Assembly (NCBI RefSeq): GCF_903469665.1
Contig: NZ_CAGKLC010000039.1
Location: forward strand, 1 to 40,538
Source of the DNA: Flavobacterium sp. UGB4466
Lineage (GTDB): Bacteria; Bacteroidota; Bacteroidia; Flavobacteriales; Flavobacteriaceae
Direction of reading: 5' to 3'
DNA length: 40,538 bases
The notes under the pieces are model-generated. The model searched no databases. It was not told where the DNA came from and saw only the letters and a list, made by a program, of their open reading frames with translations. Below, one piece after another: positions 17,028 to 24,442 of the stretch. A program made the position numbers and the translations under genes. Every line of letters begins with the position of its first letter. The first letter of the stretch is position 1.

Positions 17028-17045
17028 AAAACTTCATGAAGTTTT
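17028..17045. promoter_or_regulatory. Perfect 18-bp palindrome, candidate operator
   Basis: AAAACTTCATGAAGTTTT reads the same on both strands with no loop, the form expected for the site of a dimeric DNA-binding regulator. It lies between the divergent GDPD locus and esterase-radA unit. No regulator gene is adjacent, so the binding protein is unknown. Confidence 0.4.
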
Positions 17046-17214
17046 CCTTTATCTCGTCCTGAAAAAATTTTACCTGTTTTTACCCTTTTGTACAAGCCTA
17101 TCCAAGGATAATACAACGTAATTTTTCCTCTCATTATGCTTTGTTTATTGAAATTGCTACATAATTAGTTCTAACTTCAAAAAACAAATCATCATAAAAT
17201 ACTTATAATTTCCC

Positions 17215-17237
17215 ATGAAGAAAGTCTTCATTTTTTT
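17215..17237 (+). terminator. Hairpin with T run upstream of the esterase gene
   Basis: ATGAAGA (17215-17221) and TCTTCAT (17225-17231) form a 7-bp stem with a three-base loop followed by six more T, an intrinsic terminator form on the plus strand. No coding gene precedes it on that strand for over 10 kb, so it would end a non-coding transcript or be fortuitous. Confidence 0.4.
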
Positions 17238-17261
17238 AAAAGATAGAATATCTTAAATGCA

Positions 17262-17269
17262 TATATTTG
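17262..17269 (+). promoter_or_regulatory. Promoter -7 box for the esterase-radA unit
   Basis: TATATTTG matches TAnnTTTG. The expected start of transcription is near 17274, giving a leader of about 45 bases. No clear -33 element is visible. Confidence 0.5.
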
Positions 17270-17318
17270 TTAACCATTAAAATGTCCCAAACTTTTAATA
17301 GATCAAAATTCACAACTC

Positions 17319-18473
17319 ATGAAAAAAGTTTACCTACTTATTACTTTTATTTCAATTTCTGTCTTCTCGCAGAAAAAATTTGACAACATTAAATCCGAAA
17401 AGCTCGGAGAAGAACGAAGAATAACCATTGGACTTCCGGAATCTTACGAAGCCAATCCCGATAAAAAATATCCCGTTTTATACCTACTGGATGGTGATTA
17501 TTTATTCGATCCTTTTTCCGGTGCCGTAAGTTATGGTACCTATTGGGGAGACTTACCTGAGATGATCATTATTGGTGTCCATCAAAACAAAAACGACGAA
17601 CGCGAAGACGATACTACTATTGATCAAAATACCGGGCTGCCATTTGAAAAAGGAGCCAACTTTTTTGAATTTGTGGGTGCCGAATTGGTTCCTTATATTG
17701 AGAAAAAATACCGCACATCGCCTTTCAGGATTATCGCCGGTCATGACGTAACCGCCAGCTTCATCAATTTTTACCTTTACAAAGAGCAGCCTCTTTTTAA
17801 TGCCTATATTGCTTTTAGTCCGGAACTGGCGAATAAAATGGAAATTAGAATACCTGAGAAACTTGCCAAAGTCACAGAACCTGTATTCTATTATCTTTCT
17901 GCAGCCGATGGTGACAATAAAAAACTCAAAGAACCAATCGAAAAATTAGACAGCAATATTAAAATCGCTAATAATCCATTAGTAAGTTACAAATACGATT
18001 TATTTAAAGGCACCACCCACTATACTCAGGTTTTACATGCAATACCTAGTGCCTTATATCAAATTTTCGATGTTTACAAGCCTATCAATTCTTCCGAATA
18101 CAATAATAAAATTGCCGTTCTGGAAACCGGATATGCTGATTATTTAGAAAACAAATACAATACGATGTCTAAAGTTCTGGGGGTTCAGATTCCGGTAAGA
18201 ATGAGTGATTTTAAAGTAATTGAAAATCTTATTCTAAAAAAGAATGCTTATGATGAATTAGGCAAGATGGCTGAAATTGGAAATGTAAATTATCCAAAAG
18301 CCATGTTGGGAGAATATGAATTAGGATTGATGTACGAAAAAATGGGAGATCCTAAAAGAGCTTCTAAAAAATACCAAAATGCTTCTCAAATGGAGCCCAT
18401 TGGTGATTTGAATAAAGATTTGATGTACGAGAAAATGGACCAGATGAATGCATTAGCAAAAACCACCAAATAA
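17319..18473 (+). CDS. Exported alpha/beta-hydrolase (putative esterase, PF00756-like) with Asp at the nucleophile elbow
   Basis: The 384-residue product starts with a signal peptide (cleavage after VFSQ) and resembles the putative esterase family related to esterase D and Fes: RRITIGLPESYEANPDKKYPVLYLLDG, then GTYWGDLPEMIIIGVHQ, then LVPYIEKKYRT. The nucleophile elbow, normally GHSxGG, reads AGHDVTASF, so the serine is replaced by Asp143. It may be a non-hydrolytic relative or use Asp. The last 100 residues look helical with TPR-like character (ALYEKMGDPKRASKKYQ-type segment near residue 345). The TAA stop overlaps the radA ATG by one base (TAATG), so the two genes are translationally coupled. 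From memory, this neighbour pair recurs in related genomes. Confidence 0.85.
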   Translation: MKKVYLLITFISISVFSQKKFDNIKSEKLGEERRITIGLPESYEANPDKKYPVLYLLDGDYLFDPFSGAVSYGTYWGDLPEMIIIGVHQNKNDEREDDTTIDQNTGLPFEKGANFFEFVGAELVPYIEKKYRTSPFRIIAGHDVTASFINFYLYKEQPLFNAYIAFSPELANKMEIRIPEKLAKVTEPVFYYLSAADGDNKKLKEPIEKLDSNIKIANNPLVSYKYDLFKGTTHYTQVLHAIPSALYQIFDVYKPINSSEYNNKIAVLETGYADYLENKYNTMSKVLGVQIPVRMSDFKVIENLILKKNAYDELGKMAEIGNVNYPKAMLGEYELGLMYEKMGDPKRASKKYQNASQMEPIGDLNKDLMYEKMDQMNALAKTTK

Positions 18474-19834
18474 TGTCAAAAGTTAAAACTTCCTTTTTTT
18501 GCCAGAACTGCGGAACTCAATATGCCAAATGGCAAGGGCAATGCAATGCCTGCAAAGAATGGAATACTATTGCCGAAGAAATTATCCAGAAGCAGGAAAA
18601 GGTAGCCTGGAAAAGCGAACCTACTTCAAACGGTAAAGCGCCGCGTCCTTTAAAAATTAACGAAATTGATTCGGCACAGGAAATTCGAATGAATACTACT
18701 GATGGTGAATTAAACCGTGTTTTGGGAGGCGGAATTGTTCCCGGATCCTTAACGCTTTTAGGAGGTGAACCGGGTATTGGAAAAAGTACACTTTTGCTTC
18801 AGATTTCACTTAAACTACCTTACAAAACCTTATACGTTTCCGGCGAGGAAAGTCAGAAGCAAATCAAAATGCGCGCAGAGAGAATCACTCCTAACAGTGA
18901 CAATTGCTACATTTTGACGGAAACCAAAACACAGAATATCTTCAAACAAATTGAAGCCATACAGCCTGAAATTGTAATTATCGATTCGATTCAGACTTTA
19001 CATACCGATTATATTGAATCTACTGCAGGAAGTATTTCTCAAATCCGAGAAACCACTGCCGAACTCATCAAATTTGCCAAAGAAACTAATATTCCGGTTA
19101 TCCTGATCGGACATATCACAAAAGACGGAAATATTGCAGGCCCTAAGATCCTCGAACACATGGTCGATACAGTCTTACAGTTTGAAGGCGATCGCAATCA
19201 TGTGTACCGAATTTTACGTTCGTTAAAAAACCGTTTTGGTTCTACTGCAGAACTTGGAATTTACGAAATGCTGGGCAGTGGTTTACGCGAAGTATCTAAC
19301 CCTTCTGAAATTCTGATCTCCCATAAAGACGAAGAATTATCAGGAACAGCAATTGCGACCACACTTGAAGGCATGCGTCCTTTGATGATCGAAATACAAT
19401 CCTTAGTCAGTACCGCAGTTTACGGAACTCCGCAAAGAAGCACAACGGGCTATAATGCTAAAAGGCTAAACATGATTCTGGCGGTTCTCGAAAAAAGAGC
19501 CGGATTTCGTTTAGGGGCCAAAGATGTCTTTTTGAACGTTACAGGTGGAATTTCTGTTGACGATCCTGCGATTGATTTAGCTGTTGTTGCTGCAATTTTA
19601 TCTTCCAACGAAGACATTCCGGTAACCAAAGGTTTCTGCTTTGCCGGAGAGGTTGGACTTTCAGGTGAAATTCGCCCGGTAAATCGTGTTGACCAACGTA
19701 TTCAGGAAGCTGAAAAACTTGGATTCACCACTATCTTTGTATCCAAATACAATAAAATTGCTTTAAAGGATACTGGAATCAAAATTGAGCTTGTGGCTAA
19801 AATTGAAGATGTAGCAGGGATTTTATTTGGATAA
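18473..19834 (+). CDS. radA: DNA repair protein RadA
   Basis: RadA is a RecA-like, DnaB-type helicase that drives branch migration during recombinational repair. The 453 residues show an N-terminal zinc finger with two Cys pairs (CQNCG near residue 10 and CNACKEW near 25), Walker A GEPGIGKST (about 98-106), Walker B region IVIIDSIQTL, the RadA-specific KNRFGS motif (LKNRFGSTAEL), and a C-terminal Lon-protease-like domain (FLNVTGGISVDDPAIDLAVV, FAGEVGLSGEIRPV). The length is normal. It starts within the stop codon of the esterase gene, which indicates joint transcription and coupled translation. Downstream is a palindromic intergenic element rather than a plain terminator. Confidence 0.98.
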   Translation: MSKVKTSFFCQNCGTQYAKWQGQCNACKEWNTIAEEIIQKQEKVAWKSEPTSNGKAPRPLKINEIDSAQEIRMNTTDGELNRVLGGGIVPGSLTLLGGEPGIGKSTLLLQISLKLPYKTLYVSGEESQKQIKMRAERITPNSDNCYILTETKTQNIFKQIEAIQPEIVIIDSIQTLHTDYIESTAGSISQIRETTAELIKFAKETNIPVILIGHITKDGNIAGPKILEHMVDTVLQFEGDRNHVYRILRSLKNRFGSTAELGIYEMLGSGLREVSNPSEILISHKDEELSGTAIATTLEGMRPLMIEIQSLVSTAVYGTPQRSTTGYNAKRLNMILAVLEKRAGFRLGAKDVFLNVTGGISVDDPAIDLAVVAAILSSNEDIPVTKGFCFAGEVGLSGEIRPVNRVDQRIQEAEKLGFTTIFVSKYNKIALKDTGIKIELVAKIEDVAGILFG

Positions 19835-19846
19835 TTCGTTTTTTCG

Positions 19847-19925
19847 CCACGAATTACACCAATTAAACACGAACTTTTATTTAAATTTAGTACAAGTTCA
19901 AATTTGTTCGTGTTACTCTAATTCG
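19847..19925. repeat. Intergenic palindromic element built on CACnAATT words
   Basis: The left arm repeats CACGAATTA and CACCAATTA-like words and ends AACACGAAC (19866-19874). The right arm opens with the exact complement GTTCGTGTT (19906-19914) and ends CTAATTCG. The arms are imperfect but co-linear copies. It sits directly after radA and may also terminate transcription. Confidence 0.7.
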
Positions 19926-19989
19926 AGAAATTAGCGGCTGAAAAACTGTTCATTTTGCGAATAAGTGCACTTTTTATGAAATTAACTTT

Positions 19990-21954
19990 ATGAAATTCTC
20001 AAAACAAAAAATATACAAAGTACTCTTCATACTTGCATTAGTATTGGTAGTGTTTTTTTTAGGGTTTTACTTTTTTCGCGATTCACTTCTAAAACAAGCT
20101 ATCGCCAAAGTAACCCACAAAATGAACACGGAATACAACAGTACATTTTCCGTAAAATCGGCTTCATTTGACGGTTTGTCCGGCATAAAATTAACCAACG
20201 TGATTTTGGTTCCTAAAAATGCCGACACGCTTTGCCATATTCAAAAAATAGAAACCAGTATCAGTCTTGCTAATTTATTGATTGGCGATGTACAAATTGG
20301 AACTTTAAAAATCAACAACGGTTACATTCAGTTGGTCAAAAAAGGAAATATTCGCAATTTTGATGCTTTCTTAAAAAAAGATAAATCAGATTCGGATAAA
20401 AATGAAAAACGCAAATATGCCACCTTTGCTTATCGCATCATTTCGAAACTATTAAATCTGGTTCCGACCGATATGAAGCTCGAGAATTTGACTTTCAGAA
20501 TCGATGACAATGGCAAAAAAACGTCTGTAGCCATCAACAAACTGGTTCTAAATAACAAGCAGCTTGAAACCAATCTTCATGTTCAAAGCAAAGATTTTGA
20601 TCAGCGCTGGAACATCAAAGGCTTTGCCGATCCGAGAAATAAAAAAGCCGATATTCGTTTTTTTAATCTGGATACCGGAGCCATTCGTGTTCCGTACTTA
20701 GACGAACGATACAACTTAAAAGCGAGCTTTGATTCGATTCGCCTGAATGTTCAGAATATTGAAAAAGACGGCAGTGAATTACACCTTGATGGTTATACTT
20801 CAATCACTAATTTAAAAATCAATCATCCAAAAATTGCAAGCAAAGATGTCATAATCAAAAATGCCCGTTTTGATTATCGTTTCTTACTTGGAGATAGTTT
20901 TATTTCGATTGACAGCACTTCAAGCATGCAGTTGAATAAAATCAAACTGCATCCTTATGTTTCTTATAACACGGAGAAAGATACTGTTTATACTTTAAAA
21001 GTAAACATTCCGAAAATGCAGGCACAAGATTTTATTGTTTCTCTGCCCGAAGGTTTGTTTACCCATTTTGAAGGAATGGAAGCTGCCGGAAATTTTGATT
21101 ATAAGCTCGATTTTAAATTCAATAAAAACAAACCGAATGCTTTAGTTTTTGACAGTAAACTCAACAAAGAAGGTTTAAAAATTACGAAATACGGCGAAGC
21201 TGATCTTAACAAATTAAATGGCGAATTTGTTTACCGGGCTATTATTCAAAATGTACTACAGCGACCAATTTTAGTAGGGAATGCAAATCCAAACTACACG
21301 CCTTTAGATCAAATTTCACCTTATTTGCGAAAATGTGTTCTGACAACCGAAGATCCGTCGTTCTTTTCGCATCGTGGTTTTATCAATGAGGCTTTTAAAC
21401 AATCTATCCTAAAAAACATCAGAACGAAAAAATTCTCACGCGGCGCGAGCACCATCAGCATGCAGTTGATTAAAAACGTTTTCCTCACCAGAGAAAAAAC
21501 GCTTTCGCGCAAACTCGAAGAAATTTTACTGGTATATATTTTAGAGAACAATCGCGTTGTAAGCAAAGAAAGAATGCTGGAAGTTTATTTCAACATCATC
21601 GAATGGGGACCTAATGTGTACGGGATTGGAGAAGCAAGTCATTTTTACTTCCAGAAAAGCCCCGCTAATTTAAATGTTGATGAATGCCTGTACTTAGCGA
21701 CAATTATTCCAAAACCCAGAAAATTCATGTATCAGTTTAATGATCAAGGTAATTTAAGGGATTATGCATTGAAAAATCAAAAATTCCTGAAGAATTTAAT
21801 GTTCCGAAGAGGTTTGTTGGTTCCTGAAGATACTCTTGGACAATTACCCGTTTACATTTCGGGAAATGCGCGTTCCTTGATCAGAATTAAAGCTCCGGAT
21901 TCTACAGCGGTGAAGAATGATTCTTTGGCTATTGCCGATGAGTTTGATTTGTAA
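19990..21954 (+). CDS. AsmA-like domain fused to a GT51 peptidoglycan glycosyltransferase
   Basis: The 654-residue product has one N-terminal transmembrane helix (about 10-28), then a long region (about 40-400) with the AsmA/BAM-assembly-like look of envelope proteins (VKSASFDGLSGIKLTNVILVPK, IGTLKINNGYIQLV). A GT51 transglycosylase domain follows at about 420-600. The GT51 motifs are intact: Glu454-Asp455 in TTEDPSFFSHRG (catalytic Glu), RGASTISMQLIKN, and EVYFNIIEWGPNVYGIGEAS. No penicillin-binding transpeptidase domain follows, so it polymerises lipid II glycan strands without crosslinking. Unlike classic MtgA (about 240 residues) it carries the extra periplasmic domain, which may place it on lipid or outer-membrane biogenesis machinery. 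It is probably its own transcription unit. Confidence 0.88.
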   Translation: MKFSKQKIYKVLFILALVLVVFFLGFYFFRDSLLKQAIAKVTHKMNTEYNSTFSVKSASFDGLSGIKLTNVILVPKNADTLCHIQKIETSISLANLLIGDVQIGTLKINNGYIQLVKKGNIRNFDAFLKKDKSDSDKNEKRKYATFAYRIISKLLNLVPTDMKLENLTFRIDDNGKKTSVAINKLVLNNKQLETNLHVQSKDFDQRWNIKGFADPRNKKADIRFFNLDTGAIRVPYLDERYNLKASFDSIRLNVQNIEKDGSELHLDGYTSITNLKINHPKIASKDVIIKNARFDYRFLLGDSFISIDSTSSMQLNKIKLHPYVSYNTEKDTVYTLKVNIPKMQAQDFIVSLPEGLFTHFEGMEAAGNFDYKLDFKFNKNKPNALVFDSKLNKEGLKITKYGEADLNKLNGEFVYRAIIQNVLQRPILVGNANPNYTPLDQISPYLRKCVLTTEDPSFFSHRGFINEAFKQSILKNIRTKKFSRGASTISMQLIKNVFLTREKTLSRKLEEILLVYILENNRVVSKERMLEVYFNIIEWGPNVYGIGEASHFYFQKSPANLNVDECLYLATIIPKPRKFMYQFNDQGNLRDYALKNQKFLKNLMFRRGLLVPEDTLGQLPVYISGNARSLIRIKAPDSTAVKNDSLAIADEFDL

Positions 21955-22070
21955 AACACGGATTTCACGGATTGGCACTAATTTTAGGCTTAAAATCGCT
22001 TATCCTCTACATAAAAATTCCACAAACTAACACTAGTTCAATCCGTGTTAATTTGTGGAATTTGTGTTTG
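21954..22070. repeat. Intergenic palindromic element with three CAC-ATT word arms
   Basis: A left arm (21955-21985) repeats words of the form CACGGATT. A 12-bp perfect stem, AAATTCCACAAA (22015-22026) with TTTGTGGAATTT (22052-22063), continues inward through TAACAC/GTGTTA after one mismatch to an 11-base loop. The arms share the skeleton CACnnATT with only the dinucleotides changed. It lies between the converging GT51 and aldo/keto reductase genes and could terminate both. Confidence 0.75.
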
Positions 22071-22085
22071 ATTTAGTAGTACTAA

Positions 22086-23123
22086 TTAAGGAGCAGGATC
22101 AGGAATTATGGCCTGAACAGCATTAATTTCGGCTATGATTTCTTCTGACAGTACTACATCAATGGTATCAATATTTTCCTTTAGCTGCTCCATAGTCGTG
22201 GCACCAATAATAGCACTTGTTAAAAATGGCTGCTGCAACACAAATCCCATTGCTAATTCAGTTAAGGTTAAACCATGTTTAATCGCGATTTCCTGATATA
22301 ACTTTGTGGCCTGTGTACTTTGTGCACTGTTGTAACGTGTATATTGCGGAAAAAGATTGATTCTGGCATTTGGATGCGCTTCTCCGGTTAAAAATTTACC
22401 CGTCAAAACTCCAAAAGCCAAAGGAGAATAAGCCAACAAGCCCACATTTTCATACTTTGAAACTTCGGCAGAACCTACTTCAAAAAGACGATTCAGCAAA
22501 CTGTACGGATTCTGAACTGTTTTAATCCTTGGAAGGTTCTGGTATTTGCTTTCTTCTAAAAAGCGCATCATTCCCCAGGCGTTTTCATTCGAAACTCCAA
22601 TATGTTTTATTTTACCTTCTTTAATTAAGCCATCAAATGTTTCTAGTACTTCTCTGAAGTTATCTTCCCAAACATCATTGTGACCGTTAAAAGCGCGCTG
22701 TCCAAAACAATTGGTTTTTCGCTCCGGCCAATGCATCTGATACAAATCGATATAATCGGTTTGCAGACGTCTTAAACTGTTCTCTAAAGCATATTTGATG
22801 CTTGCTGGTGAGAAATCACCTTTTTCACGCATGTATGTGAACGCAGGATTCGGACCAGCAATTTTAGTAGCCAATACCACTTTGTCACGATTTCCCGATT
22901 TCTTGAACCAGGTTCCTATAATTTTCTCTGTACTTCCGTAAGTTTCTTCACGTGCTGGAACGGAATACATTTCGGCTGTATCAAAAAAATTAACGCCTCT
23001 CTCCAATGCGTAATCCATTTGCTGATGCCCTTCGGCTTCTGTATTCTGTTGCCCGAAAGTCATCGTTCCGAGATTGATTTTACTAACTTTTATGTCGGTA
23101 TGGGGTAAAGTGGTGTATTTCAT
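22086..23123 (-). CDS. tas: Aldo/keto reductase, Tas-like
   Basis: The product is an NADPH-dependent aldo/keto reductase very close in pattern to E. coli Tas. It shares the opening LGTMTFGQQN with a nearby AEMYSVP, the NPYSLLNRLFEVG stretch, TRYNS and the PAP C-terminus. The catalytic tetrad is Asp48, Tyr53, Lys87 and His131 (FFDTAEMY, ATKIAG, YQMHWPE). The length of 345 residues equals the Tas class. The physiological substrate is not known; E. coli tas was found as a tyrosine-auxotrophy suppressor. It is monocistronic, with a TATCTTTG -7 box 67 bases upstream and an inverted word-repeat arm in its leader. Confidence 0.93.
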   Translation of the reverse strand: MKYTTLPHTDIKVSKINLGTMTFGQQNTEAEGHQQMDYALERGVNFFDTAEMYSVPAREETYGSTEKIIGTWFKKSGNRDKVVLATKIAGPNPAFTYMREKGDFSPASIKYALENSLRRLQTDYIDLYQMHWPERKTNCFGQRAFNGHNDVWEDNFREVLETFDGLIKEGKIKHIGVSNENAWGMMRFLEESKYQNLPRIKTVQNPYSLLNRLFEVGSAEVSKYENVGLLAYSPLAFGVLTGKFLTGEAHPNARINLFPQYTRYNSAQSTQATKLYQEIAIKHGLTLTELAMGFVLQQPFLTSAIIGATTMEQLKENIDTIDVVLSEEIIAEINAVQAIIPDPAP

Positions 23124-23189
23124 ATTTTTTAAGTTGCTAAGTCCCTAAGGAGCTAAGGTTCTAAGTTTTTCTTTAAAATTCTAATAATT

Positions 23190-23197
23190 CAAAGATA
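23190..23197 (-). promoter_or_regulatory. Promoter -7 box for the aldo/keto reductase gene
   Basis: TATCTTTG on the minus strand matches TAnnTTTG. It predicts a start near 23185 and a leader of about 62 bases that includes the left CTAAG-word arm. Confidence 0.45.
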
Positions 23198-23307
23198 CGA
23201 TGCTATTTCTCAAATAGAAATTTGACAAAAGTTAAAAAAATTACAAGATTTTTTCCAAAACTTCTGAAATATTAAATTGGGGGATTATAAGTTCTTACCT
23301 TTCTAAC

Positions 23308-23341
23308 AAAAAAAGGTCCAAAGCAAAACTTTGAACCTTTT
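23308..23341 (-). terminator. Terminator of the OmpA-family gene
   Basis: Arms at 23311-23323 and 23329-23341 form a 13-bp stem with one mismatch and a five-base loop. On the minus strand the stem is followed by a T run, the standard intrinsic terminator arrangement. Confidence 0.75.
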
Positions 23342-23383
23342 CCTAAAAACCTTAGAAGCTTAGCTCCTTAAAACCTTAGCACC

Positions 23384-24328
23384 TTAATTTATACTATTAA
23401 GCATTTCCGCAATCTCGTCTAATCTTGGTGTTAAAATGATCTCGATACGGCGGTTTTTTGCTTTTCCTTCCGGAGTAGCATTGCTTGCCAGCGGAGAAAA
23501 TTCGCTACGACCCGCTGCCGTTAATTTTTGCTTATTGATTTTAGTATTTTCGCTTAAAATATTTACAATGGCGGTGGCTCTTTTGGTAGACAAATCCCAG
23601 TTGTTGGCAATCGGTCCTGAACCTGCGTACGGATCATCATCGGTATGCCCTTCAATTAGAACCGAAAGATCCGGATTATCACCCAAAACTTTTCCAAGTT
23701 CCACTACCGCTTTTCTACCTTCGGTACCAACGGCCCAGCTTCCTGAATTAAAAAGCAGTTTGTTTTCCATCGAAACATATACTTTTCCGTTTTTCTGTTC
23801 TACCGTCAGCCCTTTTCCTTCAAAACCGTTTAATGCTTTAGACAGCGTCTCTTTCAATTTACGCATTGCCTCTTCTTTTGCGGCTATCATCGCTTCGAGT
23901 TCGTTCAGACGATTTGCTGTTTTATCTAAACGAGCCTGTTCATCAGCCAATTTTTTAGATTTCGCTTCCAGTTGTGCCAAAAGTTCACGGTTTTTAGCCA
24001 TATTACTTTCTAAAGCATCGTTGCTGTTTTTCTCTAACGCATTGTAAGAGTCCTGAAGTACTTTGTATTTTTTCTGTTGAGCAGCCAGATCTGCTTTTTG
24101 TTTTTCAAGATCCGCTTTAGTTGCATTTAAATCTTTTGTTAAAGCGTCACGATCCAGTTCTAACTGATTTTTTGATTTCTGTAAACTCTCGTTTTCATCA
24201 GCAATTGCACGGTTTTCTTTTTTCAGATCTGAATATTTGGTTTCAAGATCGTTGTAAATTTTCTTGGATACGCATGAGGTCATAGTCATTGCTACAACCA
24301 ATAATCCGACAGAGGCCTTTTTAATCAT
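23384..24328 (-). CDS. OmpA-family peptidoglycan-binding lipoprotein
   Basis: The 314-residue product has a lipoprotein signal peptide with Cys19 (MTMTSC), a long coiled coil (about 24-160, heptad-rich in Leu, Lys, Asp and Glu), and a C-terminal OmpA/Pal domain (about 185-305). The domain carries the diaminopimelate-binding pattern: LIEGHTDDDPY, NNWDLSTKRATAIVNIL, AAGRSEFSPLASN and NRRIEIILTPR. It probably anchors the outer membrane to peptidoglycan. The architecture resembles YiaD or MotB periplasmic parts, but no motor genes are near. No TAnnTTTG box was found upstream. Downstream are a terminator hairpin and a CTAAG-word arm that touches the stop codon. An antisense open frame of 203 codons on the plus strand is a shadow of the coiled-coil coding region. 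Confidence 0.93.
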   Translation of the reverse strand: MIKKASVGLLVVAMTMTSCVSKKIYNDLETKYSDLKKENRAIADENESLQKSKNQLELDRDALTKDLNATKADLEKQKADLAAQQKKYKVLQDSYNALEKNSNDALESNMAKNRELLAQLEAKSKKLADEQARLDKTANRLNELEAMIAAKEEAMRKLKETLSKALNGFEGKGLTVEQKNGKVYVSMENKLLFNSGSWAVGTEGRKAVVELGKVLGDNPDLSVLIEGHTDDDPYAGSGPIANNWDLSTKRATAIVNILSENTKINKQKLTAAGRSEFSPLASNATPEGKAKNRRIEIILTPRLDEIAEMLNSIN

Positions 24329-24442
24329 TTTTTGTTTTATTTGGAGGGTATTAATAATCGTATAATGTCAAAACTCAATACCAATGACAGCGTCAATGTT
24401 TAAATTTAAACTGCAATTCATTCAACAATAACAATACCACTT

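Larger units (their letters stand above)
16642..17318. other. Long spacer between the GDPD locus and the esterase gene
   Basis: No gene is visible in about 680 bases. The spacer contains a perfect 18-bp palindrome (17028-17045), a plus-strand TTG-N22-TATTTTTG promoter match (16691-16723), a terminator-like hairpin (17215-17237) and the esterase -7 box (17262-17269). Two copies of ATAATTAGTT lie at 16981 and 17161. The pair AACACAC (16855-16861) and GTGTGTT (16958-16964) is inverted. Confidence 0.55.
23131..23388. repeat. Pair of inverted CTAAG-word arms flanking the spacer
   Basis: The left arm (23131-23170) and right arm (23347-23388) are co-linear inverted copies built from GCTAAG and TCTAAG words; they share the exact 12-mer TAAGGAGCTAAG. 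They enclose the promoter box of the aldo/keto reductase gene (23190-23197) and the terminator of the OmpA gene (23308-23341). The right arm runs into the ompA-like stop codon. Confidence 0.65.

Noticed and set aside
16981..17170. Direct repeat ATAATTAGTT at 16981 and 17161 as a duplicated insertion target
   Set aside because: The enclosed 170 bases have no inverted ends or gene, and a 10-base AT-rich match in such DNA can arise by chance.
17319..18473. Esterase gene as a pseudogene because of the missing serine
   Set aside because: The frame is intact, has a signal peptide, a promoter box and coupling to radA, so it is more likely functional with altered chemistry.
23436..24047. 203-codon plus-strand open frame
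   Set aside because: It lies entirely antisense to the OmpA-family lipoprotein gene; the Lys/Asp/Leu-rich coiled coil explains the long stop-free complement (Ser/Phe-rich).
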